From Pampus argenteus (taxonomy: Eukaryota > Chordata > Actinopteri > Scombriformes > Stromateidae), in assembly GCA_036937835.1 (NCBI GenBank), contig CM072880.1:11600501-11664500 (forward strand): DNA of 64,000 bases. The letters run 5' to 3'. Below, in pieces: positions 49,487 through 61,579 of the stretch. Position 1 is the stretch's first letter, and each line of letters starts with the position of its first letter. The position numbers and the translations under genes are program-made. The notes beneath the pieces were generated by a model. It had not been told where the DNA came from. It was given only the letters and a program-made list of their open reading frames with translations, and searched no databases.

Positions 49487-52400
49487 TCACAATTCTGTCT
49501 CTTTTTCTTCGTCTTCACTCGTTTCTAAGTAATACTCATCATCCGTTGTAGTGTCTGAGCTGTTGTCTGAAAACTCCTCAAAGGTGCTAAGGTTGGAGAT
49601 ATAACCCCTGGAGGGCAAATGACCTCTGGAGGACTGGCTGTCCTTTGGAGTTCCTGATGAGCTGGGTAGGGGTACGACAGGCAAGGAAAGGCTGGGAGGA
49701 TTGGATATGCGTCTGGACACCGGTGACAGGGGAGGTGTTGGAGGCGGGGTCAGGGGACCATCTGTATCCCATGCAAAGTGACAAGAGTTCATGTTAGGGC
49801 TCCAGAGGTGGGCTGGCTTTGTAGTTGTGCCAGTTACAGGTGAAGAAGCAATGACATCTGAGCTCCAATTTCCCGAGCACCTGGTCAGTGATCGAGGAAG
49901 AGATCTTGATCTCATTTTACCAGGGTCTCCGGAGAAATATGACATTTGACAGTCACTGTCGGGTGTACAATCATATTCTGTTGACCAATCACGATCCAAG
50001 TCCTTGCCGGTTTCGCTGTAATCCAATGCAGATTCAGTAAGATCACCCACACTCATGACCCTGGATCCAGTGGCGATGCGTCCTGGTCCTGAGGTTCGAT
50101 TGCTGTGAACTGAGCTCACAGAAAATGACCTCCCAGGCTCAATACCATACTTTAAGTCTGCATAGGAGGATGACAAGTAGTCCTTGTCTGGTGCTGAACT
50201 GGCACTCGAAGGGCCTGTGGATGCTTGGCTTCTTCTTGAACCCACCAGGCTGATTCCCTCGCCTGGCTCACGCGGTGAGTAAGATTCTCTGTGACGCTGT
50301 AGCTTTGGGCTGTAGAAGACACTGTCGTCCATTACTTCAGATGAGGAACACGAGGAGAGGGGGAAAAGAGAGGAGAAGGGGGAGAAGGGGCTCCTGGGGC
50401 TGGATGTGGACTTTCTGAACTGAGCAGGATGGTCATGAGAGGGGTTAGAGTTCCTAACAGGACTGGGATCACTACAAGAGAGGAACTGACTTGTTGTGTG
50501 TTCTTTATAATCTGCCCTGTCTGTGTTTAAGCCAACCGGGTGAAGTGGTGGACTATGCATCGTCGAATGAGCTTGAGTTTTACTTTCAAGTGTGTGTTCT
50601 GCACAAGCATTTTGTTCTTGGTTCGTTTGTGGAGTTGAATTGTCTGACCAAATGGCATCTTCTGCCATTGTATTTCCTATAGTCAAAGATGGTATGACAG
50701 TGTACTTTTGTTGTGTCCATCTATTGTCTTCTGTTCCCTTTTCACTGTCCTGCAGCACCATCTCTGTCTCCTGCTTTTGCTCCTCTAGCTCTTTGTTACT
50801 GTTGCTGATGTCCCTGGATTCGCTGACAGGTGTTTGGGAGGGTTGCTTCCATTTCCATGGAAATAAGACATCGGCCTTTTCTGAGTCTGACCTTGAGTTT
50901 GATGTGCTGATATTTTTCTTTAGTACAAAACGGCTTCTCTTTAGACTTTGTTCATTATTGCTCTCCTCTGAAAGAAATCTGCCTTTACTCATTCTACTCT
51001 CTTTCATTATTCTGTTACAGTGTTCGTCATCCAGGCTGTCCGATGAGTTGCTCACACCGAAGCTCTGATTTGAATGATTACGTGCATCTCCTGCTGCCCT
51101 CTTACTCTGAGCCATGACTGTTGTGTGCGTGGTCTCCATAGAAACGAGTGTGTCTGCAGTATGTTGCAATGGTTCAGGTCTTGTGTTATTTGATGAAGCT
51201 GTATCTACATTAGATGTAATGCTGTAAACCACTGTCTGAGTGACACATGTTGTGGCCTCATCACCCTGCAGAGATTTTGAGCTGATATGAACTCTGTTGT
51301 TGAGAAATAATAACTGGCCATTGTGGAGATCTTGGCTGATATTCTTGCAGAGGTCTTTGCTGACTTGATCCATTGAACGCATTGAACTCTCAACACAAGG
51401 CAAGGACAGGCGCTGGTGTGAGTTGATAGGTGACGGATTCAGTTCGGACAAAGGCATTTTCATGTCAGCCACTGGGTCAGTACGTAAGAAAGGATGTGGA
51501 TCATAATGTGACTGAGAGGGTTGTTGGTGGAGGGGTGATCTGGGTGTTATATTTTTAGTTTCGGGTTGTGGTGACCTGGCAGACATGAGAGCGGAGTAAG
51601 GTGGGGAGCTATAATGATGTATGTAACGACTTGAAAAGTCGGGAGGGAGGGAAAGAGGTGCAGGGAAATCATACTGGGCTTTGCCAGACTCCACTGATAG
51701 TGTTCTCTCCTGTCTGGGAGCACTCGATTCTCTTCTTTCCTGGTCAAAAATCATAGTGTCACTTGGTCTTTGCTTTGTTCTCTCTTTCTCTCTGGATGCT
51801 AAATCACAGTCTGTTGATAATGATCGATACTTCTCTCCCCGTCCCACCTCTGTGTTGGAGGTCTGGAGGAGATAAGATGTATTTGTGGTTGGACTGCTGG
51901 ATCTTAGAAAGGAGGAGATGGATGGAGCCATGATACTTTGTGGGGATAGAGAGCTTGTTGGAGCTTGAGATGCATCTGGCTTCTTCACTGAGACAGGCTC
52001 AGAATGCTGCAGATCGACTGAGTCCTCCCATGTTACATGTCTCGTTCTCCTTCCCTCTGCTTGGGTGCGCAGTTTCTTTGGGTCTTTTTCTAGGCTGTTA
52101 GAGAGGGTCTTCTCTTCCTTAGGGCTGGAAGTTCCTGAGTAGATGGGGCTGGTAATGCTTGGGGTTGGAGCGGGACTTAGGGGAAAGGTGTTGATAGCCT
52201 TAGGAGAGAAAGTAATAGCAGGAGCTACATGAGGAGTATGAAGGGAAGCACTGGGGATAGTTGTGACTTCAGGATGGCTGATGGTGGATACAAGGCTGTT
52301 GTTTGTTTTAGAGAGAGTACTGACTGTGGGAATAAAGCTCGAAGCGGGTTTAGGCTTGGAGATGGAGGCATAGCTTCTTTCAAAGCCAGGAGATGAGATG

Positions 52401-55400
52401 GTAGCTGTGAATTTGGCCATTTGTGAAGAAGAGCAAGTGTGTGATGAAGCATTTTGCATGTTGGTCTGAGAATGAACTGGAAGGGATTGGAAAGAAGGAC
52501 TGGTTTGAATACTTTGAGTCAGTGGGAGACCATGAACAATTTTAGAGGTATTAGCTTGACTGCTGAGAGTGTTGGTGGTCTCAGGAGGGAGAGATTGTTT
52601 GGTAAACTTCTGAGAGTCCTTGTTGTGAGTAGAGACGGGGTTGTTGTTGGTTTTGGGTGAACAGTGATTATTTGTGTATATGCTGCTGCTCGCAGTGGGT
52701 GTAGTGGGTGTGCTCTGGGGATTTAGCTCAGTAGGTGGTAATTCAGTTGCATTTAGTGTAAATGAACTACCGCTCATATCATACATGCCGAGATCTTTAG
52801 AGCGACACAGTTTCATTTGCCCTGTAGGTCTGCTAATTCTAGAGCTAGACAGAAAATCAGGCAAACTATGAGGAAATTGTGGATGTAAGCCATTTTGTTG
52901 TTTGAGAAACCTGTCTGATTTGTGGTCAAGATTGAGGTTGTGTGTTCCTCCCATGTTACCATTGAAAACTGACTCTGTTGTGCCATTGTCTCTGTTATTG
53001 TGGATTTGACTACTAAACCTTTTGGTGTCAGTTGGACTTGGAGAAGTGAAGTCACTATTATCATTACAGGGTGGCCCAAAGAGTGTGTTTGGCTTGTTTA
53101 TGATGTTGGTTGTACCATTCAGGGGGGGAGAACCGCATTCCAGGGTACTGTGTTCCCGCCAGGAAGAGGACATGGTGGTCCTTCCAGGATTGGAATGAGT
53201 TTTCAGGAGGACAGAGGAGTCATATGGATAATGTCTCAACAATGTCTCTGTGCCTTTGTCTGTAGCCCTCCAGTTCTGTTGCCTTTCTGATTGTCCTCCA
53301 CTTAGAAATTCCTGTCTGGAAGCTGACGGACTAAACCGGGTCTTATTTATTGTTTGAGGTTGTTGGGTAAAGGGTACATCTTGTGTGACTTTGTTCATGG
53401 GTGAAGATGAATACAAGCATGCCTTGGATGCATCTCTTTCTCTGTAACTGGAGTATGATGGGGAAAAGATAGGCCCAGTTTCAGTTGTTGTCCTATAAGA
53501 GATGGATGATGTAGAGTGGAGAGATTGCACCCTCTCTTGCTCATTCTTATTAAAAACGTTTTGAGAAATGTGTGGTGTGAACAGTTTTCCGTCTCGATCC
53601 TTGGGTGAACTGCTCAGAGGCGAAGACTTTATCTCAGAGAGGGTTGGGGTTGGATGAGAGTTCCTGCTATTGGAGTTGAATCTTCTCATTGACAGAAGAA
53701 GACTGCTGGTTGTTGGCTTTGAGCTTACAGTGGGGTGTCCTCCTTGGTGATTGTTTGTAGTTTGTAGATTCCTGTTTTGTTCATTTGGATCAAGGGAAGC
53801 ACCTGCATCTCTTCTCCTGTTGTTCATCATTCCAGAGTTTACATTCAAAGAGGCAGACTGAACCACTTTCCTCTTCCTCTCATAGTCCAAGTCTGTATTA
53901 TCGTTCTTAGTTGACCAGGCCACTGTGTTCCTCCTGTTACCCAGAAATGTGACCCTTGATTGGGTGTGTGATCCATCTGTGAACATCCTCTCAACACCAT
54001 GTTGGTTCTGAGGCTCCCGAAAACGTTTCTGCGCACGGTTTGTCACATCTTGTAAACCCCCATAGGCTTGCAAATTTCCAGACCCCAAGTCCTCAAATCT
54101 TTTGGTCCGTCGTAGTCCGCCACTCCATTGTGGTGCAAGAACCGTCACAGTGGAAGACAACATGGTTATATTAGGGTCAGACGGTCCCTCAAATTCAGTT
54201 TGGTTCTTAAGCTTTGTATAGTCCTTTATATATTCCTCTAACTCCCTGTCCCTGGTAGCCTCCAATCCATTTGAAACAACTGTGATAACGTCTTCTTCCC
54301 TCTTGGCTAGAAATGGTTTCTGCTCTGGTAATGGAGAGTCACTGGCTACATCTATAGGGGTGCCTGGTGGTGACGTTTGTCCATTAACCTGTTAGGAGAA
54401 GAATAATTACTACAGGTAACCAGATGTTGCATATTCATTTTCAAATTGCTAAACAACTCTAATTTTCATTTTACGTAATTTAATGTGGAAATAATGATTT
54501 TAAATTATTTTGGGACATGTTTTGAATTAATTTTCTATCAAACACTGAATGGAACAGAATTTAATCCTCTGTCTTTTTTTGTCTCATACAAACAGAAGCA
54601 CTCTTCTCATATGTCAACTTGAGCTTATCATATTATACCGAAGCAAATTCTTTACATGCCAAAGTAAAATGCTTTCTGAAATTGTCAGTAAGTATGCAAA
54701 GGTGGCCTGCTATCTAATCAAATTTACTGGAATAGGCCAAAGCTTGAGCTTAAAGCTTCTGTTCCCATGCTATTAGATTCAGGACTTAACAGACAGGTTT
54801 TTTTGACAGATATTTCAAAGGAAACACACGAGCGCACGCACACACGCACAACTTGCCCTTCTCACTTAAAGTAATAATAAATCTCAGATGCTTTTGAGAG
54901 TACATAATGTGCCTACTTACATAATATGTGGTTATCACTGATAACTACTTGCAGTTGTCAAAGAATTTCAGTGACTATGAACTCGTTGCTTTATATTATA
55001 TTAAATACAGCACTGCGCATTTGATTGGATTTGGGTTATTTTGGATTAATTGGTCTTAAAATGTGCAATTTGTTTTATATCAGATTTTGTATGTAAACCA
55101 GTGTTTTATGTTCATTATGATCCAGACTATGGCTGATCCGTACCTGAGAGCTGCTGTTCTCAGTATCAATCCTCTGTGGTTCAGTTAAACTGGTAGAACA
55201 GGAGAGAGAAGAAAATAAAAAGAACATTATGGATACTAGTCAGGATTACACGTGTCACTTAACTGTAGGTGGTACATAATGTACAGGGTGTACTACGAGA
55301 GCAATATTGACAAGAGAAAAAGTCCAAAAATTAAAAACAAATTTGTGTATCAGTGTATCACTTTCTCATTAATCATCTCATGACCCCTCAGATTTATCTG

Positions 55401-58400
55401 CTGACCCTTTGGAGGGGCCTCGAGCCCTATGTTGGAAAAAATTGAACTAAATTAGCCAACTGTATATAAAGTAGTTGAAACTAGCTCAACCTCCAGGTGC
55501 TACAACAATAACATGCTGTTTACACACTGATGCTTCAGTATTAATAACCCAATGATGTCATACATAATAAGCACCTTTTGTTGCTTTGCTTTTACTTAAG
55601 TATGACTTCCCTGCAGGACTTTTACTTGAGCTTTTTACACTGCTGTATTGGTACTTTTAAGTAAAAGGATTGAAGTACTTCTTCCACCACTGCCTCTGAC
55701 TCTCTCTCTTTACTACACAGTTTTCTCACAGTTGCATGCTCTTGAACGTCAATTCCACACACATTTAGAAAAGCACAAGGTATTTTTATGAACAATAGCC
55801 ATGCTGTACACACACAGTGCAAGATGTCTGTGTAAGGTCATGTTTGAGGATATTAAAAGACTCCAGTTGGCTAGCAGACAGTTCTACCAATAAAACTAAT
55901 TTAACCAATGACCTTTATTGACAAGCCTATTGTACCATCATGCAGACACAGGAAGGCAAATATGCTGAAGGCAAAATGTGCAGCACTTATGTCAACAACA
56001 ATTCCTATGTCATATCAGATTATATCTAAGGAAATAGCAGCAACTCACTTAAGATAACTTAAAATTCTCTTGAATTGCTCACTTAAGGAAGTACCACTAT
56101 GAAAAAAAAAAAAAAAATCAACCCACAGGTTGTCATAGTTTGACACATCAACTTTAAAAAGGTAAAGTCAAACATCCTCAAAACATGATAAGAGACTCTA
56201 ATCGTGCTCTTTATCTAGATTCCAAGGTATGAGAGACTTAAAAGTAATTTCCAAGGTAATTTAAATGAATCACTGCAAGCAAACAAGAGACATGCTAACA
56301 TTTAGACAGAAAAAAAACACATAAACACCATCATATCCGACATACTCTTAGGGGTCACTGTATTGCGGCTAATTATGAGACAAATGTTAGAGAGAAAACA
56401 CCACAGGTAAGACTCATTAACAAGCCGCAAATAAGTACATCATGTAACTGAAAAAAGACCAGCAGTGGTGTATGACACATGGTTGACCTATGATCAGGAA
56501 ACAAAGTATTTAAAATGTCTGTGATTAAGACAAGCCGACCTCCTGGATTTATTCCTTCCCTTGCTTACCCGTGTAGACGAGTGTCTGGCTTCTTCTTGGG
56601 TCTCAGCTCTGGTTTGTCAAGGCTCAGATTTCTGGAGAATCTCAAAAAGAGGCGGGAGGTGAATCTGGGTCCAACGGGCTTCTGGGTCTGAATCTTTGAG
56701 TCACCACGGTGAACAGCCTCCTCCTTTCTTGGTAGAAATGTTAGTGCTGCGATAGTTTCAGAATAGTTGTTTAATGTCTGGTCACTGCTGTAAATTCAAA
56801 TAAATGAAGCTAAATAGATTCTTGATGTGTAAAATGTTGTGTGCAGCATGTTATATCAGGTGTGTGTGTTACCTTTGTGTGCTTCCTTCTGTCCGATGGC
56901 TGATTGGTGAAAGTGCTGCCAAGTCAGAGTTTCACGATTCTCCTCCCTGCAAAGTTGATTGAATTAATATACACATTCTGATGATTGATTAATCATTTAA
57001 GTCTTTTTCTCATACAAAAAAATAATGTCTGGTTCCAGCCTCTCAAATGCAAAAATTTGCCAAATTTCTGTATTTTATATCAGTATACATGTACATTAAA
57101 TATATTATGTTTTTGACAGTTGGACAAAACAATGAATTTGTCATCTTGGACTCTTGGCAATTTGTAATGGGCGACTTTCACTTAACATTTGTTAATTTAT
57201 TATTTACTGATTTACCTTTCACTGAGAAAAATAGATCAACCTGTATTTATCCTGGAAAGGTTTTTGTTAACACCCTGATTTACAATCACATATTTAAACC
57301 TTGGCAGCTGCCCAGTACAACCACAGTCTCATAGCACCAGCCCGTCAGGAGCAGCTTGGGGGCAGTGTCAATCAAAAAAATAAATTAATTAAAAAAAAAG
57401 TCTCCTATGATGCAATAAAATATTAGTTTCTTCACTAAATGTAAGATAAAATTATTCTGCCATGTTTTATGGTCATTTTAAGAGTTTTAAGGACATTTTG
57501 ATAATATTGTGATAATATTGTGAATCATAATTACTACAGGCCAGGATATATATGGTGATATTAAATTTTCATATCGTCCAATGCCTACTAACAATTATTT
57601 TTACTATAAAGCAACTGAAAATTGATTTGTCTATGAAGTGTTAGAAAAATTGTGAAAACTAAAGATAATGAGTTTACTATTAGGCATGACAAAGAAAAAG
57701 CATCAGATCTTCACATTTTGAAAGATTGATATTTTAACCTTTTATGCAGTTAATTACATGCACAATTATCTTTCTCTTGTTAAGAGTTAAGAAAAAACAT
57801 TGGATCGGAGGAAACTCAAACAGCGACACTACCCTCACGTTATCAGCTCCGCAGTGCTGTACTGATAAGCTGCGGTTATGTAATAATTCAACTCACTCCA
57901 CACTTTCTCTTACAAACAGAGAACAGCACCCAACACACCCACTCACACACCCACTAGAACATGCACATACACATTTACTGCTGCAACCCAACGATGAACC
58001 AACAATTACGTTTTTTTTTTATTATTCAATCCAGCTCTCTTCATCCAACTTGCCTTTAGAAAACAGGCACTTATAAAAGCCTGACATGACATGACATGAC
58101 ACGACATAACATCACGTGACATGAGGGAGAAGCAGGTAGAACGAGACGAGTGAACTTGTGCCGATTTCCACCAGGTGTGTCTGGGACAATGTAAAGTCTC
58201 ACTATAGTGGAATATGATATTGGTATTGTAAACAAGTACCTTGGGTTTGCTTAACTGTATAAATTTAAAGTAACAACAAATGGGACGATAAGTCCAAATT
58301 TGTTAACAACATTTTGTTGTAACGTAACACATAATAAACCCCTCCCTACAAGGAAGAGGTAAATGTCACGTAATTGTCCCTCCCAGCTCCCTTACAGTCC

Positions 58401-61400
58401 TAATGGCGGCAAAGCTAAGAAAAACATGTCGTATCGTGCCTGGTCAATACAAGACTAAATGTTTTTAGCCCAGCCGATTGCTGAAAATGCCATTTGTTGT
58501 TCATCACTTGTGGCCAAAACACGTTATAAAATAGGTTGTGAATCACCGCACCCACAAGAGGTCCTTCTGCATACAGTCATAAACGTATGAAACAAACAAA
58601 AAAAAAATTAGGCTGATTGATTCAGTAGGACATGAGATTAGCTGCTGACAGATGGGAGGAATGTCATGTTCTCATGTTCACAGCTACTCCGGTGCCAAAT
58701 CCAACACGGCTTCCATGTGGATGATCCCGCAGGCAAAACAAGAAACATCATGTCACATCACATGATATTAGCGCTCGTTAACTTGTAAGTAGTCACATCT
58801 GGATAGTTTAACAGCTAAGCAATGTATGGACTGTAATGGTGGAGCATACGGAGGTGTTACACAGCATTCCCACAAACTGACACTGCATAGTTTATGTCAC
58901 AGCGATGAGTATCTGATCTACTATAGTACACGTGCTGTAAAGCCCAATGATGACTGTGTCTTTGTCTTAAATTAACAAGAGCTGCATTAGTCCTTTAATC
59001 AATCAGTTGATGGACAGAATTCTCTGGTTTGAGTTTTTCCAATTGTGAAGATCTGATGCTTTTCTTTGTCATATATGATAATAAAACTTCAGACTGCTGG
59101 TCAAACAAAACAAGACATCTGAAATTATAAAAGGATTTTTTTTTATACTATATACTGATTTTCTTTTATTTACTGACAAATTATCAATTAGTTGAGAACA
59201 TTTTCAGCGGATTAAATCAATGATTTGACTTGTTGATTAGTTTTTATATTAATCAATATTTGTTGAGTGAGTAATTGTCTAGCTAATCCTCTAGCACCCA
59301 ATCTTCAAATGATTTAACACTGATATACAACTCAGAATAGCAGCAAATCCTCATTTTGATTTACAGGAAACAGCTGATATTTAGCATTTTTCCTTGAACA
59401 AAATTGTAGCTGTAAGGTTACTGGCTATAGTGACAATAGATAAACTAATGATCAGCATCACATCAATTTGTATTTATGATGGGCATATATATATACAAAT
59501 ACTTCTCCAAAGGCCTGTTTTTATTATCTTATAATATGCTGATTATATTTTCCAATAAATGATGAATCGTTTGGTCTATAACAGAAAAGAAGTCCATTGC
59601 AGTTTCTCAGAGTCCAAGTTGACTTCTTGCTTGTTTTGTTTGACCAACAGTCAAAACAAAAAAGATGTAATTCACCATCATAGAAAATGAAGAAAACCAG
59701 CAAAACACTGACAATATGGAACCAGTGAATATTTTCCATTTCTACTTTTTCAAGTTAGCAGAGCTAGTCCACAAACTTTCCAGGTGCCTACAACTACAAT
59801 TTTAATAAATGATTTATTTCATTTAAGCAAAAATGCCAATGCAATGTATCATTATAAAATGACAATCTTTGGATTCCACAAATCACAGTTTGTCATCTTC
59901 GACTCAAGGAACTTGTCATGGTGGTTTTTAATTATTTTCTAGTAGTGTACTGTTAATTTGATTAATTCGAAAAATGATTCAATTTTACAGGACTTTTTCA
60001 GATAGATTGAATTATGTCAAAGTTTCCATCTTCTGAGTAAAAACCCAGAAAGTTAAATCTCTACAGAGTCAACCGTGATCTAATCCTGATCATCTAATCC
60101 TGATCATCTAATCCTGATCATCTAATCCTGATCATCTAATCCTGTGTTGACAAAACATAAACAAACTGTATCCTTGAGTCAAGTCTTCCAGGCGTGTAAC
60201 ATGTACGTTATTATCTGGACTGTGTGGAATGTGTCTCCGTCTGTTGGTTTGCAAGCTGATGACTAAATGTTATCGTTGAAAGCCTCTTTGGGCTGCTGCA
60301 GTGTGTCATGCAAATATATTGCTGTATTCTCCACTTGAGGTCAGTTGTGGCTGTGGGTGTGTGTGTGTGTGTGTGTGTCCATATCTGCCAACTAACACTT
60401 ATATAACCACAAGGATCCAGCCTGAACTAAATGTGGGTGTGTACTCAACCCTGGCAAAACGTAGCCTAATGTTCCTGCAGAAAAATGATTTACACACTAA
60501 AATTAATCCAAAGATGAGTTATTAACTCTTCAAAGCAGATAGACATGTTCCCTTATTGCTGCCACACCTTCAGTTCCTGTCAGGACTGACATGAAAGATG
60601 TTTATGTCTTAACATATAGATGTTATACAGTAGATTGCTTGAGGATATTAACATTTATGTGCAAATATTCAACAGAGGTGGAGCTCTGGACATGCGTGAG
60701 AGCAGATTTGTGTATCTGTGGTGTTAAATGTGCCTGGATGTACATGTTTGAGCTTGCCTGTTAAACCACTGGAACAGAACTGACTCAAAAAAACAAAAAA
60801 AAGAAACTCGATGATTCCAGTTTAATGTCACTGCATTTTATGACAAGCGCATATTCGCCCATAAAAATGAGTCCAGGCATGTCTGTGATTAAAAATATAT
60901 GAACATTCAAGGTCAGTCCGCATATTTACTATGAAAGGTTGGCGCGTGCGTAACGTTTTACTAGACGCGACGTCAAACCGAATTCATAAATCCGAGTTTG
61001 CGCAATATGAACACGCTTTACACGCATCTTTATTAAGTAATGTATCCCAATAGACTATAGACAATAAAACATATTTTTTTAGTCAAATATTTACTTGATC
61101 ACAAGTCATTCCTGCCCGGACCCAGGCAGTGAACCACGTGTAAAACTAGGAAACTACTCGACTATCTTAACGCCGAATTACCTTAAATCAAGTTATGAAT
61201 CACTAACTGTTTTCATTTGGCTTATTAAAAGACGTCTATGTATCCAGAGAAGTTTTCCTACTTTCAACATGCACATTTTTTAAACGCGGTCCGGCGTCGG
61301 TTCCCTCCACGTCTTCACGACTCAGCTTTCAAGTTTCCAGCAAGCAAATTAAAACCCTTAACAAATGGCAGAAAGTACGCAGCAACACTCACCAGGTCCA

Positions 61401-61579
61401 AACGAAGCATGACACATACAGAATAATTACAAACTATAGTAGACAGTGGTGTTGAAATGGCTTTACGCGTACCTTGCTGTCGAGGTCCTCGCTGCTTGTG
61501 CCGCCGTCCCGTACAGAGTCGTAGCTCTCTCTCCTCCTCCAGCTCTGAGCTCCAACTCTCCTGCGTCACTTGTTGACAT
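49487..61579 (-). CDS. Uncharacterised large Ser/Thr/Pro-rich protein with PDZ-ligand-like tail
   Basis: Not recognised as a named family. Five coding exons join in phase: 61473-61579, 56873-56946, 56569-56746, 55144-55189 and 49487-54388, giving about 1,768 aa. The start MSTSDAGELELR was chosen because its frame enters the next exon in the right phase. The giant last exon holds 92% of the protein; its frame continues 5' of the first in-exon Met-like codon to the acceptor at 54389. Visible parts: a basic segment at 90-120 (GPRFTSRLFLRFSRNLSLDK, then PELRPKKKPD); a charged, possibly helical ELEEYIKDYTKLKN near 195; a long low-complexity Ser/Thr/Asn/Pro region; a conserved-looking GRSFSVSSVHSNRTSGPGR block near 1560; PPPTPPLSPVSRR near 1683 (SH3/WW-type ligand); an acidic tail; and C-terminal TEL, fitting a class I PDZ ligand. 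No membrane segment is evident. A scaffold or cytoskeletal adaptor is only a guess. Extra exons in the 4.5-kb first intron cannot be excluded. Confidence 0.75.
55378..55695. repeat. Non-autonomous fish DNA element in an intron
   Basis: GACCCCTCAGATTTATCTGCTGACC, TTTGGAGGGGCC, GTAGTTGAAACTAGCTCAACCTCC and the end TTGAAGTACTTCTTCCACCACTG are hallmark blocks of a very common percomorph repeat. Frames through it are not genes. Confidence 0.75.
57005..57240. repeat. Dispersed fish repeat fragment, copy 1 in the intron
   Basis: TCTGGTTCCAGCCTCTCAAATG, TTGGACAAAACAATGAATTTG, CATCTTGGACTCTTGG and AATTTGTAATGGGC are internal blocks of the family whose ends read ATTAATCGATTAATCG. Confidence 0.7.
58081..58124. 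repeat. ACATG pentanucleotide repeat
   Basis: Tandem GACAT units with substitutions (GACATGACATGACATGACAC), ending in a CACGTG-like ATCACGTGACATG. Confidence 0.8.
58985..59270. repeat. Dispersed fish repeat, near full-length copy
   Basis: Both ends and the centre are visible: AATCAATCAGTTGATGGACAG, TCTCTGGTTTGAG, GATGCTTTTCTTTGTCAT, GGTCAAACAAAACAAGACAT and the terminal ATTATCAATTAGTTGAGAAC. It belongs to the same family as the neighbouring fragments. Confidence 0.75.
59520..59720. repeat. Dispersed fish repeat fragment, opposite orientation
   Basis: TTTCTCAGAGTCCAAGTTGACTTCTTGC and TTTGTTTGACCAACAGTC are the reverse complement of the internal blocks seen at 59.0 kb. Confidence 0.7.
59830..60000. 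repeat. Dispersed fish repeat fragment
   Basis: CACAGTTTGTCATCTTCGACTCAAGGAACTTGTCATGG, AATTATTTTCTAG and TTGATTAATTCGAAAAATG match the 3' half of the same family. Confidence 0.65.
60077..60144. repeat. 14-bp tandem repeat
   Basis: Nearly five perfect copies of TGATCATCTAATCC in the first intron of the uncharacterised gene. Each unit contains the palindrome TGATCA. Confidence 0.95.
60353..60379. repeat. GT microsatellite
   Basis: Short GT run. Confidence 0.8.

Larger units (their letters stand above)
56947..61472 (-). other. First intron of the uncharacterised gene, repeat-rich
   Basis: A 4.5-kb intron holding several fragments of one dispersed repeat family, a 14-bp tandem repeat and small microsatellites, listed separately. 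No convincing internal exon was found. Confidence 0.5.

Noticed and set aside
61315..61569. Alternative minus-strand start (MTQESWSSELEEE) for the uncharacterised gene
   Set aside because: Its frame does not enter the exon at 56873-56946 in an open phase. The ATG at 61579 gives a frame that joins correctly through all later exons.
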